64,000 nucleotides of DNA from Aphrocallistes beatrix (lineage: Eukaryota; Porifera; Hexactinellida; Sceptrulophora; Aphrocallistidae), in NCBI GenBank assembly GCA_963281255.1, contig OY725491.1, forward strand, positions 3,720,001 to 3,784,000, read 5' to 3'. The notes beneath the pieces were generated by a model, which was given only the letters and a program-made list of their open reading frames with translations, was not told the origin of the DNA and did not search any database. A program made the position numbers and the translations under genes. This document shows positions 1 through 10,981 of this stretch, piece by piece; position 1 is the stretch's first letter, and each line of letters starts with the position of its first letter.

Positions 1-300
1 TATTTTTCCTTACGAAAATCTGCTTCTAAATTTTGTAGCAACGAAATTGGATAGACATATTTAATTGGGTTAATACTTAGATTTGATTTTTCGAAATTGT
101 ACTAGATATCTAGGTATAATAAGTATAAACAAGACCCCAAACCAACATTTTCCAAATGAACAACGAAGACGCGTATACTTTTCTTAATCAAAGCGACAGC
201 AGGTGCAACGCAGCCAAATTATAGCACGTACAAAAATTTGACTTTTGAGTGTTGGACTCATTTGGTCCCAATCGACTTTCCACTTAAATTTCAAACTACA

Positions 301-520
301 TTCGAAACCGGGTTTTTTTTACACTGTGTTTTTTTGACATTCGTATTTTTTTGACATATTTTGCTGCAGATTGTTGTTTTCATGTTTCTACTATAGAATT
401 TCCATCGGTTTTTTTTGACACTGGGTTTATTTGACAATCAGTATTTTTTGACAATTGTTGGTGTAAAAATCTGAGTTTTCTGTACAGTTGACACTGTGTT
501 TTTTGACACCCAATTTTCAG
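301..520. repeat. TTTTTTGACA-rich low-complexity stretch
   Basis: Runs of T followed by GACA recur at least six times, for example near 330, 345, 412, 430, 448 and 500, with ACACTGTGTTTTTT and GACACTGGGTTT variants. This looks like the terminal or subterminal part of an old DNA transposon. It lies directly upstream of a short helix-turn-helix-like reading frame at 531. No clear terminal inverted repeat or target duplication was found. Confidence 0.35.
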
Positions 521-530
521 CAATTAGTTC

Positions 531-629
531 ATGACATCCATAGCAAAACAGAAACGTCTGACAAAGACGGAAAGGCATGAGATAGTCTTGCGTCTCGACA
601 AGGGTCACCCTCTACACCTAAACCACTGA
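531..629 (+). pseudogene. Possible N-terminal remnant of a pogo/Tigger- or jerky-type transposase
   Basis: An ATG at 531 opens a 32-codon frame containing KQKRLTKTERHEIVLRLDKG, which resembles the first basic helix of psq/CENP-B-type DNA-binding domains. The frame stops at 629 and I cannot follow the rest of the domain or any catalytic core downstream. It could also be chance. Its only support is the motif and the T-rich transposon-like sequence just upstream. Pogo-type elements have cut-and-paste transposases that act in the nucleus. Confidence 0.25.
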
Positions 630-774
630 CCAGTGATGAGAAGTACTTAATACAATTTCTGCTTTTAATTTAATAATCCGACATTTTCATCCAAATCTTC
701 TTCAGGTCGAAAAAGAATCTCTCAAAAAAGTTTTGTCTGATACTTACAGAAAACCTAGGCAAATAGATGGTTAT

Positions 775-1330
775 TTAATCCTTACTATTAAAACTCGATT
801 AATGTATATTTATTTATATATATATATATCTGTAAAGAATTGATTGAAGAAACTGGCAGGCACAGAAAGCTAATTTTTGGCATGTGGGAGTCTTTTGGCT
901 ATGGCTCCAGTAAGTTCTGAGTTCAGAGCAAAATGTCGGCTCATCATGGAATTATGACGTCATTGTCACATTTTTAAAAGTTAAGCAACACAGTTATTCG
1001 GGCATAACTCAGCCATTATAGGATATAGAAGGCTGAAATTTTAATAGAATCTGTATAGTAACATACCTCACATATGATGCGACTTTCATCAAAAAATGAT
1101 GACTCATCACTTTGTTATGACGTCATCATTACGCATCAAAATTTTTTTAAATTGACAAATTTGGTGATTTTTCGAGTGGAATCGATTTTAACACTAAGAT
1201 GGACTTATTTAGAGATGTTATCTCCCTTATAATTAACCAATGCGACCCCAGGCGACCGAAGAGAGCCTCCGGCGGACACGAAGTGTCCGCCAGCCGCGCA
1301 GCGAAAGCAAGGGAAGCGCGCTTGTATATA
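775..1330 (+). repeat. Hairpin repeat family, copy A (~550 bp, non-coding)
   Basis: This is one of six copies of a non-coding family in the window (others near 5,560, 54,411, 56,348, 58,610 and 60,528). Order of parts: a lead of AATCCTTACTATTAAAACTC, an internal AT microsatellite, a conserved body starting GAATTGATTGAAGAAAC, the palindrome GGCGGACACGAAGTGTCCGC, and a tail of AAGCGCGCTTGTA. Internal microsatellites plus a 3' hairpin recall DINE-1/Helentron-like non-autonomous elements, but that assignment is inference. It encodes no protein. Copy D (56,348-56,920) is very similar and shares the lead sequence, so the lead belongs to the repeat. Confidence 0.8.
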
Positions 1331-2314
1331 TAAAAACTGGAGAGGTATTTTTTCTCATTTACAAAATACATTACCATTCGTATATTATACTAATGAATTG
1401 GAAAATGCTGATAAGTTGATTGTTAGCTGCAAGAATTATGATATAATTGATTTTTATTTACTCTTAAATCACTTTTTAAAGTTTTTAAATCATTGTCCGT
1501 CATTTTATTCCAAAATATGAGAATAAATTGAAATTACAAAAATCGATGGTATGATTAATTACTTTGTCTCTATCCTACATTTTCATCAGTGATATTGTAT
1601 ACAGCATGGCAACACAACAGGAACAATCTGTATACACTCCAGGTAAGATGAATTAGATACCACAAATAATTGTGTACTCACTCCTGAAATATAATATTAT
1701 TCTACACAAGTAAGTGTGTTGTGAAGATTCATAATTAGTTAAATACATTCAGATCACCATGGTAACATAAAATATTTTCGAAGACTGAGCTAACTCCAGT
1801 ATATGGGGATTTGATTAATTTCACTACTAAATGAAGGTTTGATCAACAACAATCGTATTAAAACAAAGATTTTAATTCTCCACCACGCCGAAAGGAGAAA
1901 TCAACTCATTTATTTAGTTGGGTGGTTAAATGAGTTTTGTCTGAATGTATGAGTTGTTAGAACAGAACCTCCGGTGAATTTTTAGAACCCTGCTATAAAT
2001 ACACGGTTCAAAAATGTGGGTTCACACAATTGATAATTATTGACTAATTACTCGTATGTACATATAGTAAGTATATAAATTCTCCATATATTATATCTTA
2101 TAGTAAGTATAGATCACTGTTGTTTTTTCATTCATTAGGTCATTTTGACATAAATCTTTGGATAATTGAATTAATATCTGCTGTAGGAAGTATATATTGA
2201 CGGCTAGATGCTGAGGTTGTTAATGGTGCATTTATCTTGCACAGAATATTAGTGATTGAGATCAAACATGCATCCTCCCTGCTAGGCCACTTCCTTCAAG
2301 AGTTATAATTTGGT
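1331..2314. other. AT-rich stretch, nothing recognised
   Basis: I read no convincing gene here. An ATG near 1,606 gives a very short frame ending at a GTAAGA-like donor, which could be a first exon by chance but has no support. No terminal inverted repeats or target duplications were seen. Confidence 0.5.
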
Positions 2315-3620
2315 TATTATGATTTTCTTCAGACTTTCGATTGCTGTAATACGTTTACTAACAGTTCCTCCTATGCCATCACAAGGAGACTTCCCATGTG
2401 CAGTAGCAAAATGAGTGAATTTTCATCAAGATTTTCCTTCCGCATTTTAAGATATTTCGATTGTGCTTTTGCAGTATAGTAGTGTGTTGTGAGGGTGCCA
2501 ATTGAACTGACAATCATATCTATTAAGTGATGGAGAGTTGTTAAGTCAGATATGAGTGTAGTTCGATCTGTGCCAATCCATTGTTGTTGATGGACAATAT
2601 CAGAATCAGCCTGAGTTTCGAGAGAATCGTAAAGATGATATCTAATTTTGTCAATCCCAGGACACTTCTCACACTTGAAAACTATATATTTGTATACATA
2701 ACGATTTTCCCCATATTTTATGCATAATTCCAAAAGTAATATGATTAAATTTAATCATTACAGAAATTCTATTAACACTGCCTGTGTATCATGCAATCTC
2801 TGTTTTCTTGTGCACACACAACTTAATTCATTAAGTCTGAGTAATTTTCTTTGGTTTGGATTGCATCAACTAACAACTTTACACTTTGATGAATGGCACA
2901 GAATGAGTCCCACTTGCACCTGGTAAAATGCACCATTTAGGGCGTAGAGAGCAAAATTTTGAGAATCCGATTTTAACCTAAAAAGAATTGAAATTAACTA
3001 CATAGATTGTATATTTTAGAGTCTTGTAATTAAATAATATAATATAACGTATGTATGATGCTAAATATAGTCGACTCGATAATGCGAACTTTACAAGGCA
3101 AAGGCAAACTAATTACCTCAGGGTGATTCTGAAACTTCTGGAAAAACTGTTGGTATAGTTATTTTAAGCTAAGTAGCATTAGACGTTTTTGTTTATACTG
3201 CTTTCTCCCGACACTGACAACATCCTTTTGACCTAAATGTAGTAAAAAATTGGTTAAGTAAATAATATAACGAGATATGTTGAATTACTAATTGTACAGC
3301 CACACCCCACATAAATGCATGAACATGAGAATATGCTAATTTTTAAGGCGCCTAAAACACTCTACGCCCCTTCACGTGCCAATACAAAATTCAAGGGCAC
3401 TCTCCACGAGTTGCAAATAGGTTTTATAGACAAAAACAAATAAACAGTAAATACTGCTACTAACCAGGCATCTCACGCGAATATTCATCATCCTCATAAT
3501 ACAATAGAGTGATGTCTTTGATTTCCTTAGATAGTACTTTTCCCTTCTTGGGTTGTGGGAATGATTGAATGCCCTTTTCGTGAAATAGCATCTTAGCTTG
3601 TTTTACCTGATATTCTGTTA
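2315..3620 (-). pseudogene. Decayed multi-exon gene of a widespread arthropod protein family of unknown function
   Basis: Read on the minus strand, four coding blocks follow one another with splice-like borders. Block 1 is about 3,618-3,480 (LLYYEDDEYSREMPG then GTTAGT). Block 2 is about 3,233-3,115 (KDVVSVGRKQYKQKRLML). Block 3 is about 2,978-2,760 (VKIGFSKFCSLRPKWC, then a frameshift). Block 4 is about 2,733-2,315 (QQQWIGTDRTTL ... KAQSKYLKMRKENL, then in another frame ATAHGKSPCDGIGGTV). These phrases match, from memory, a protein repeated many times in arthropod genomes and annotated only as uncharacterised; the HGK-x-CDG-x-GG motif is its hallmark. Internal stops, at least two frameshifts and a deletion before the HGK motif make it non-functional. 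A transposon origin is likely but unproven. Confidence 0.65.
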
Positions 3621-3632
3621 CCTATACGAAAT

Positions 3633-4477
3633 TTGCAAAGGTGGGCACAGTTAATCGAAATGTTAACTTCGTTAATCGTTAATCCGTTAACCAAAAAGTT
3701 AACTTCGTTAACCGTTAATCCGTTAATTCGTTAAGAATGTAACGGAAGTTAACGATAAACCGTTAACGTTAAATTATATATTACAGACAACAGCAAATCA
3801 GTTTTTACAAAATAAAAACACCTAAAAAGTGGTAAAACTATAAAGTGAACTTTTATTGTTGTTGTTTTTTTAGCTAAAATATCTCCTACACAACTTTGAT
3901 ATGGTGTATTTTGCGAATAATGAGGGAGATAGTTTAAGGGATCTTAGAAGGGCATACTTACCAAACAACCAGGAATCACTGGACTGTCCAGGGACTTTTT
4001 AGTCAAATCTAGGGATTTAGAGTCAATTTATGTGGTCATTGATATAAGCATAATCTATTGCAAACATGTCTAAATATTGATTTTAACGACTAAAATAGTA
4101 ATAATAATTATATCAAGGAATTTTAATCCAGGAAAATCATTTAAAATCCAGGGAATTTCACTCCCAGAGTCCAAGTAAATTGTCGAAATGGGTTGGTAAG
4201 TATGGAAGGGCAACATAATTTTATTGAAAGAATTCCATGAAACGCATGTTGCCCTTCATGAAAATCAACATGTTGATGCTTTCATCAGACAGAAATGATC
4301 TCTTGTCCTTCAAGATGCCCTTCATATTTGTGTTAACGGACTTGTAACGGAAGTTATAAAATGTAACGGTTAATTAGTCCGTTAATGATTTTAAAGTTAA
4401 CTTAAAAGTTAAATCGTTAATGAAAAATTTAACTTCGCTAATTAACGATTAACGGATTAATGGTTTAGCCAGCTCTG
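3633..4477. mobile_element. hAT-like MITE built from TTAACG/CGTTAA arrays
   Basis: The left end reads CAAAGGTGGGCACAG and the right end, reverse-complemented, reads CAGAGCTGGCTAAACC; both fit hAT-type CARAGSTGGC termini. Both ends are packed with GTTAAC, CGTTAAT and AACGGATTAA words, giving strong self-complementarity between the ends. TACGAAAT precedes the left end by three bases and TACGAAAA follows the right end, a 7-of-8 match compatible with a mutated 8-bp target duplication. The interior is AT-rich and non-coding, so the element would be non-autonomous. It sits just upstream, on the minus strand, of the decayed gene at 2,315-3,620. Confidence 0.6.
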
Positions 4478-5001
4478 TACGAAAATAAATAATGTTAGGG
4501 ACTCGACACAATCGCACAACTAAACAAGGCACTTATACCGTCTATAAAATGTCATTATGACTAATTCATTTTTTCTAGCCTGCGTTTTAATAGCTCTCTA
4601 AAATAGTATTTTCATAGGGCTAGGTAGGAATGATTCGGAAAAAACTCCAAAATTGAAAATTGAAAATACATACCATTATAAACTCAAAAAATAGATTACA
4701 TTATAAACTCATCTAAAAACTTTTATCCTAAAAGGAGAAATATAAAGAAAATATAGGATCTATGATATTAATGAAAAAATGAAATAAATTAGAAGTCAAA
4801 GTTGTGTGCGATACCTTTTAGTTAAGTAATGGTATCTCTGGTTCCTTATTCTGAGACTTTTTTATTTAATTCGCTCATTAGATACGAGTGATTTCCTGCT
4901 CTGCTCCACACTCGTACCAGTTTCCCATTTAATCAAATTAGCCTCTTGTAGAGATTGTTCGCGTAGTAAAAACTTGAAAAGTTTATATTAAGACCAAACT
5001 T
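4478..5001. other. AT-rich spacer, nothing recognised
   Basis: No gene, hairpin or duplicated end was recognised between the hAT-like MITE and the mariner stop codon. The mariner 3' terminal inverted repeat should lie here but I could not find a matching pair. Confidence 0.5.
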
Positions 5002-6652
5002 CTACATTTTCTCGAAGTATTCTCCCCTAGCCTGTATGCAAAGTTTCATCCTTTCAAACCACTTTTCAATAAGATTACACCACTGGGACCTGATGAAGGT
5101 CTCAAGGTGCTCGTGGTACACCTCTACCGCTGCCTCCGGAGACACAAAACGTATTCCACGCATGAGATCTTTCACTTTTGGAAATACAAAAAAGTCGCAG
5201 GGAGCCAGGTCAGGAGAATAGGGTGGATGGCTAAGCAATTGAATGGGTTTATCGGCTATAAAGTCTCGAGTTGCACCTGCCGTGTGAGCACTTGCATTAT
5301 CATGGTGCAAAAATAAGCCTCGAAGTCCAGATTTTGGTCGTTGCTCACAAAGATTCTTAAACACTTCAGGAAGACAAACTGTACAATACCATTCAGCATT
5401 AACTGTTTTTCGCTCCTTCAACTGTATTGATGCTACATGTCCCCTTCAGCCGACAAAAGTAGCGACCATCTTCCCGGTTGCACGCCCGCGGACCACTTTT
5501 GTTGGTGCGATTTCTCCAGGAAACACCCAAACTTGTGATTGAGACTTCCTTTCAGGTTCACAAGCGCGCTTCGCTTGCATGTGTGGTCACCATTGATTAA
5601 TTATAAGGGAAATAACATCTCTAAATACGTCTGTCCTACTCTTATAATCGATATCGCATGGAAAATCACCAATTTTATCAATTTTTAAAATTTTGGTAAG
5701 TAATGATAACGTCATAACAAAGTGATGAGTCATCATTTTTTGATGATAGTTGAATCATATGTGAGGTATGTTAGTATACATATTCTCTTAAATTTTCAGC
5801 CTTCTATCTCCTATAATGGCTGAGTTATACTCTAATAATTGTGTTGCTTAACTTTTAAAAATGTGACAATGACGTCATAATTATTCCATTATGAGTCGAT
5901 ATTTTACTCTGAGCTCAGAACTTACTGGAGCCATAGCCAAAAGACTCCCACATGCCAAAAATTAGCTTTCTGCGCCCGGCAGTTTCTTCAATCAATTCGT
6001 TACAGATACTATATATATATATATATATATATACAAGCGCGCTTCGCTTGCTTGGGCTGCGCGGCTGGCGGACACTTTGTGTCCGCCTGCCGCGCAGCCC
6101 AAGTATACATTAATCGAGTTTTAATAGTAAGGATATGAATAAATCCAAGTTTCATCACCAGTAATTATCTGAGAAACCTTATTGGACTTACCCATATCGA
6201 ATTTGACTTTCATTAATTTGCACCATTCAACGCGGGCCTTTTTTTGGTCTATAGTTAAGAGATGGGGGATCCAGCGACTACTCAACTTGTGTAGACCCAG
6301 TTCTTCATGTAGTATCTTCCTAACTGCCCATGATGATATCCCTAGAGTAGTCTGAATTACATCGTAAGTGATTCTTCGATCTTCAGCTACTAGGGTACGA
6401 ACCTGATCTACTTGATCTCCAGCTGTTGCAGTTACCGCTCTACCGGTTCGCGCTTCGTCTCAAAGCATATCCCGCCCACGGGATAACTCTCGATTTCATC
6501 AGTTCATCAGTTACCAATTGGTATTGGTAACTGATGAAAATCCCGGGACACATTCCCCGAAAGAGGAATTCAATCGTTCATGACACGATGTGAACCCAGA
6601 CTTATAATCATAATATATCATAGCACGAAAATGCTCACGATTAAGATCCATT
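5002..6652 (-). pseudogene. mariner-family (DD34D) transposase, split by a hairpin repeat
   Basis: On the minus strand an ATG at 6,652 begins MDLNREHFRAMIYYDYKSGF, a mariner N-terminus with its helix-turn-helix region. The frame continues through ARTGRAVTATAGDQVDQVRT and the catalytic block TGDETWIYSY. It is then interrupted at about 6,135-5,560 by hairpin repeat copy B and resumes with VFPGEIAPTKVVRGRATGK. After further frame damage near 5,440 comes NAEWYCTVCLPEVFKNL, LHHDNASAHT and HPPYSPDLAPCDFFVFPK, ending at GEYFEKM and a stop at 5,002. The aspartates in GDETW, HHDNA and PCDF are the DD34D triad. A palindrome at about 6,503-6,538 disrupts the N-terminal third. The element is dead, and the split dates the repeat as younger than the mariner. 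Confidence 0.88.
5560..6135 (-). repeat. Hairpin repeat family, copy B, inserted in mariner, with an extra 53-bp hairpin
   Basis: Minus-strand copy of the family described at 775-1,330, here inside the mariner transposase. It keeps the TAATAGTAAGGAT lead (complement) at the mariner junction near 6,134 and the AGCGCGCTTG tail near 5,560. Unlike other copies, a second complete 3' hairpin and tail (6,033-6,103) lies upstream of the AT microsatellite (about 6,010-6,032). The hairpin at 6,051-6,103 has two 25-base arms with one mismatch and a TTT loop. This looks like a head-to-tail junction of two copies sharing the AT tract. Confidence 0.75.
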
Positions 6653-6787
6653 GTGTTGTAAAGTGAATTACTCAAGTCAGGTATGCTCTAAGTTACGTAA
6701 ATCATAGCAGGATCATCGTATCGACTTGAAATTTGGGTTACTAGCAAGTAAATATAGTTGAATAATATCTAAAATTGCAATCCGATT

Positions 6788-7484
6788 TCAATGGAAACTG
6801 AATTTGTGGCTAAAAACTTTCCGCGTGCCCCTCGTATTAGGATGAGAACAAGCAATGCTAGATGCAAAATCATTGTGCCAACCCTCGACAACATTGTTTG
6901 TACGAGAAAGTCGTTCTTGACTCTTTAAAACATGTTTCAAATCCTGATCTGGAAAGTTGGAGTTCTTCTGCTGTGATCTGGAAGAAGTTTCCCTAGTAAT
7001 TATCCTCAAAGTACTTTGCAACATTTATTGCAGATTGTGGAAACTCAATCATTAGAATGTTAAATGATTACACAACATTTCGTTCCGGCACGAATGCAAG
7101 GCTAAGAAGCATTTTCAGCTTGAAAAGAAATTCAGAGTCTGTTTGATATTGCACTATTAAGCCTTCAGATTGTATTTTTCGAAAGATGCTTTGTGAAAGA
7201 TGGCAGAAACATCGTGATATTATGGCAACTAAATTATCTTCGAATGCGTTGATTGCTGCTTTTTCGAAATCGACCATTATATGAATAGGGTTTAAGGCTG
7301 GTTATATTTCAAGTAGTTTGTGTAGTAGTCGATTATATATTGAATAACTCTTGCCAGTGAATAGTGCGTATATAATACATGGATAAACAACCCGGTCTTT
7401 CTCACCCTGTATCGTGTTTAATTGATAGCAAATTTCAGGAACGACCTTGAAAGTTCCATCAGCATACCAGTTTGATTATGACGA
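6788..7484 (-). pseudogene. Mutator-like (MULE) transposase fragment
   Basis: Minus-strand reading from about 7,484 gives WYADGTFKVVPEICYQL, then MVDFEKAAINAFED, CFCHLSQSIFRKIQ and, in another frame, RTNNVVEGWHNDFASSI. These are the signature blocks of the MULE transposase domain: the ADGTF aspartate, the D-FE-A second acidic position, the C-x-C/FHLSQ block, and TNN-VEGWH near the catalytic end. Stops and frame changes near 7,320 and 7,030 break it. Only the central domain is present, with no zinc-finger N-terminus or terminal repeats. The intron-containing integrase copy 1 begins on the opposite strand immediately beyond its upstream edge. Confidence 0.82.
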
Positions 7485-10186
7485 TCAAAGAGAGGTATTA
7501 ACCCAGAATCGACTGAAAATTACACTCGACGCCAGTGGAATTTCAAAAGGAAGACGAACAATTATACTCTATCGGATGCAGAACCGAGTCGACTGTACAA
7601 GGTAAGTATACACTGTTTTATATTTGTATTTGTTCATTTAGTTATTCATAAATTTTAATATTTTTTGATTGGAAATTCGTTCTGAAAAGTGCTAACAATT
7701 TGCCTGGATCTTGTTAGAATGTGACATGGTATTTGTCGGACTTGCTACACCAGGTGTACCAACCATGAAAAGAAGTTATTATTTGAATATTATATCTTTG
7801 CGCATCAACTTTCTTACCAAGAGCAACTACATGTAATATGAGAGTATGGATACTATATAGGATTGTTGTTTTGAATTCAAAATAACAATTATTGCACGCC
7901 TCTATTTTTATCACATGCACCTTTGGCTTATCAAATAAATATAAACAATTATGGGCTATCTTGGTAAATAAAATATATATACCTAGAAAATCTTACAAGG
8001 TGGTCAAGAAATGAAACTGGAAGTTCCTACTCGGAAAGAGATTGAGGGGATATTCATTAAATATCATGACAAAATAGGAACCCTGCGATAAACTGCACCG
8101 TAAATGCTATACAGCAACGATACACATGGATCGGAATTAATCCAGATGTTGCTAATTATGTAAGTGATAGATAACATTGTATGGATGTTTTGATACAACG
8201 TTACCAGTTTATAAGTTAACTGTTAATTCATTAAAGTTGATAAAGGATAATACGGAGTTATTTAATTTACTATGAAATAGTCAAAATCCCAACTAATAGA
8301 GGCTAATTAAGAGTATCAATATAAGTATATTTAAATATATCGCAAGGGGAAACGCCTCATAACTCTCCACATTAAATTAACGTTACTTACTTCACAATAG
8401 AACGTTAACCATTTATTTATACATTTCTTAATTGCTTCGTTTCAAAATAGGTTAAATCGTGTAAAACTTGTCAACAAACTGCTGCTCTACCCCCACAACC
8501 GCAGAGAAAATTGCAGCCGATTCCTCTCCCAACAGACCTTGAAAACATATCGGGACTGATCTCATTTGTGATCTCCCAGAAACTCCTGACGGCTACAAGC
8601 ACATACTGGTTACAGCATGTTACCTTTCGAAATATGTTGTCGCAAGATCGCTGAAAACCAAGACGACCAATGAAGTGATTGAACAGTTGGAGGACATATA
8701 TCTTGATATGGGGTTGCCCGAAATCATACAACATGATCAAGTAAAGGAGTTCACATCTAAGGTACGAAATAGGTAAATGTTCATTAATAATGCATACTGT
8801 GGTTATTGTTGTATTTTGCAGGCATTTCAGGATTTCCATCAAAAATTGGCTGTTCAAAATAGAAGCACGCGGGCCTATCATCCTATGGCAAACGGATTGG
8901 TTGAGGTTCACAACAAAATCCTTAAAACTTAAGACTTTTTTTATTTTTAAAATGAGGGTGCTTGAACCTATTCAGATTATATTGTCCTGTTAATGGAGGA
9001 TTGTTGCAAATTAAATCGATATATTCTGGCATTTAAATTAGCGTGGGATATCAGTAGTTCAAAATTAATATTATTAATTCAAATGATATCACCTCATATG
9101 TCTACTTCGCGTTTAACAAGGATTTAATAAAATTGAGAAATGGTAGAATATGATGTTCGAAATTGCATTCACATTATAATGTAGGAAGTTGAACAAAATG
9201 CAGATTGAGTCTGGGAATACAGGTGGCCGAATTGATGGACGAAAATACGGACATTAAAGTCCGTATGGCAGCTCTGGAGAGTCGAAAGGGATTTTTAATT
9301 AATTACATTAACTTATTAATTCTGTATAACGTTTTATTTAGTTTAATTATTCTTTTGTATGTATATTCAATAAAGTAATAACCCAGTTAACTCTTTGCTT
9401 AGCTTTATAAGGGGTACTTTTAGGATAGCGATCGGGAATTAAGTTTAAAGTACAAAATGAGCTATTTTGAAGAGCTCAGCGTATGAGCTTTATCCCAACT
9501 TACAGGAACTAGATTGATAATTATGACATGAAAATCCAAACAGTAACATAGAATATGACAAAGTCAACAATGTGGCTGCGATAATTACTCGAGACTGTTT
9601 GATGTTGAAGCCAAAGTCGGGGCTGAATTAACCACATATGTAATGCCCATTTGCCTCAGTCCTGCACAATGTCGCGGACATCTCCATCCATTTCCTATGG
9701 CAATGAAGCCTCAATAGTATGAAGCATAAAACTGAAGTGCTAATGTTTAATTACCCTCAAAGTTTGGAGTTCCCTCCTCTCTTCCAAACTAGTATCATGT
9801 ATGAACTCTTGTATCTTGAGTTTATTTCTTCACTGTTGCGTTCGGTCCTATTTATTTAATTAACATTGAATTATATTAAAATTTAGAAACTGAGGAGTGA
9901 TGGAGATACAGAATGGACAGCAAAATTACAACCAGCAGTTCTGTCAGCAAATACTCAGAAAAAACGATCTACAGGGCACACTCCATTCTATCGTATGTTC
10001 AGAAGAGATTATGATTTCTCTAACCTTCTTCTCAACTTGATTACCTCATCATCGAATAACGACGACCGTTCTGAGGAGCCAAATGGATACGATTCTACTG
10101 ATCCAGGATCCCCTCCAACTTGATACCCTTCCAATGACCATTGACGAAGCAGATCCCTATGAGCTGCCAAATAATGATGATGAGAG

Positions 10187-10396
10187 TGTAACACGGTTAA
10201 TTGGAAGTTGATATGATATAATATACTTCTAGTAAACTGATAAGAAATAAAATATTAAGAGGATAACACAGAACTCTAACAAATGTCTAGGCTATGCGAA
10301 TGTATATGATAGCTATGTAAGCCTACTCTACTTGTAGACTATCTGGGAGGTCTAACGATAATTACCATTAGTAATTACGACTACTAAAGTGTTACA
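10187..10396 (-). repeat. 3' LTR of left-arm gypsy element
   Basis: 210 bp, TGTAACAC...GTGTTACA, an 8-bp inverted terminal pair. Reads identical to the LTR at 14,666-14,875. On the element's strand it follows the AG-rich tract AGAAGCGGAAGTGA that would act as the polypurine primer. Confidence 0.93.
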
Positions 10397-10429
10397 TCAC
10401 TTCCGCTTCTAAAACCCCTCGTCTACCAC

Positions 10430-10981
10430 CTATGGTGAAGTGGTATCCCCGGAGTCGTCTGAGAATTTCTCAGGCCAAGTTTCATCTCGCAGCCATTTTG
10501 GGGGATTCCTCTGTCTGTTCGACCTCCGAAGTTGCGTAACTCTGTCTACTTCTGCTTGATCATCCGTGCTGCCCACTTCGTTGTAATCAGAATCGTGTTC
10601 GCTGAACTCGTCTGGGTCCATAATGGTCATGTTCTCTGTTGGTTGCTGTCCTGCCATGATTCCATCTAGGTGTAACTCCGTATCCGGCGTTGGGCATTTC
10701 TTACATCGGTTTAGATGTACTACCTTTTCTTTACCGCACCGGACTCTGAGCTTCACATTTGGACCTCTCCTTGTTAATACGAGAAAAGGACCTTCGAAAT
10801 ATTCACTCAGACCGCTTGTCCTCTTCTGTTTTCCCAGGTAAACCCAGTCTCCCGGATTGCATTCGGTATCCCTTTTTCCTTTATCATAATCTGATTTCAT
10901 CCTCTCTCTTGCTCGAGTGAGGTTTTCGTTAACTTGGTCGTTTAACAAGGTTTCCATCGCCTGCAGTTCTACTACCCACAC
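10430..10981 (-). pseudogene. gypsy integrase C-terminal part (GPY/F domain), frame-shifted from pol
   Basis: A 183-residue frame containing NENLTRARERMKSDYDKGKR, then GDWVYLGKQKR, EGPFLVLTRRGPNVKLRVRC and VHLNRCKKC: the linker helix and GPY/F module that close a gypsy integrase. It ends with acidic and basic tails. It overlaps the end of the main pol frame by 10 bp in a different frame, and its only start is a GTG. The simplest reading is that it is the true integrase C-terminus cut off by a one-base frame change near 10,975. A separately translated tail is less likely. Confidence 0.8.

Noticed and set aside
8471-8911. 146-codon minus-strand frame
   Set aside because: Antisense to exons 3 and 4 of integrase copy 1, which have clear family motifs and splice borders.
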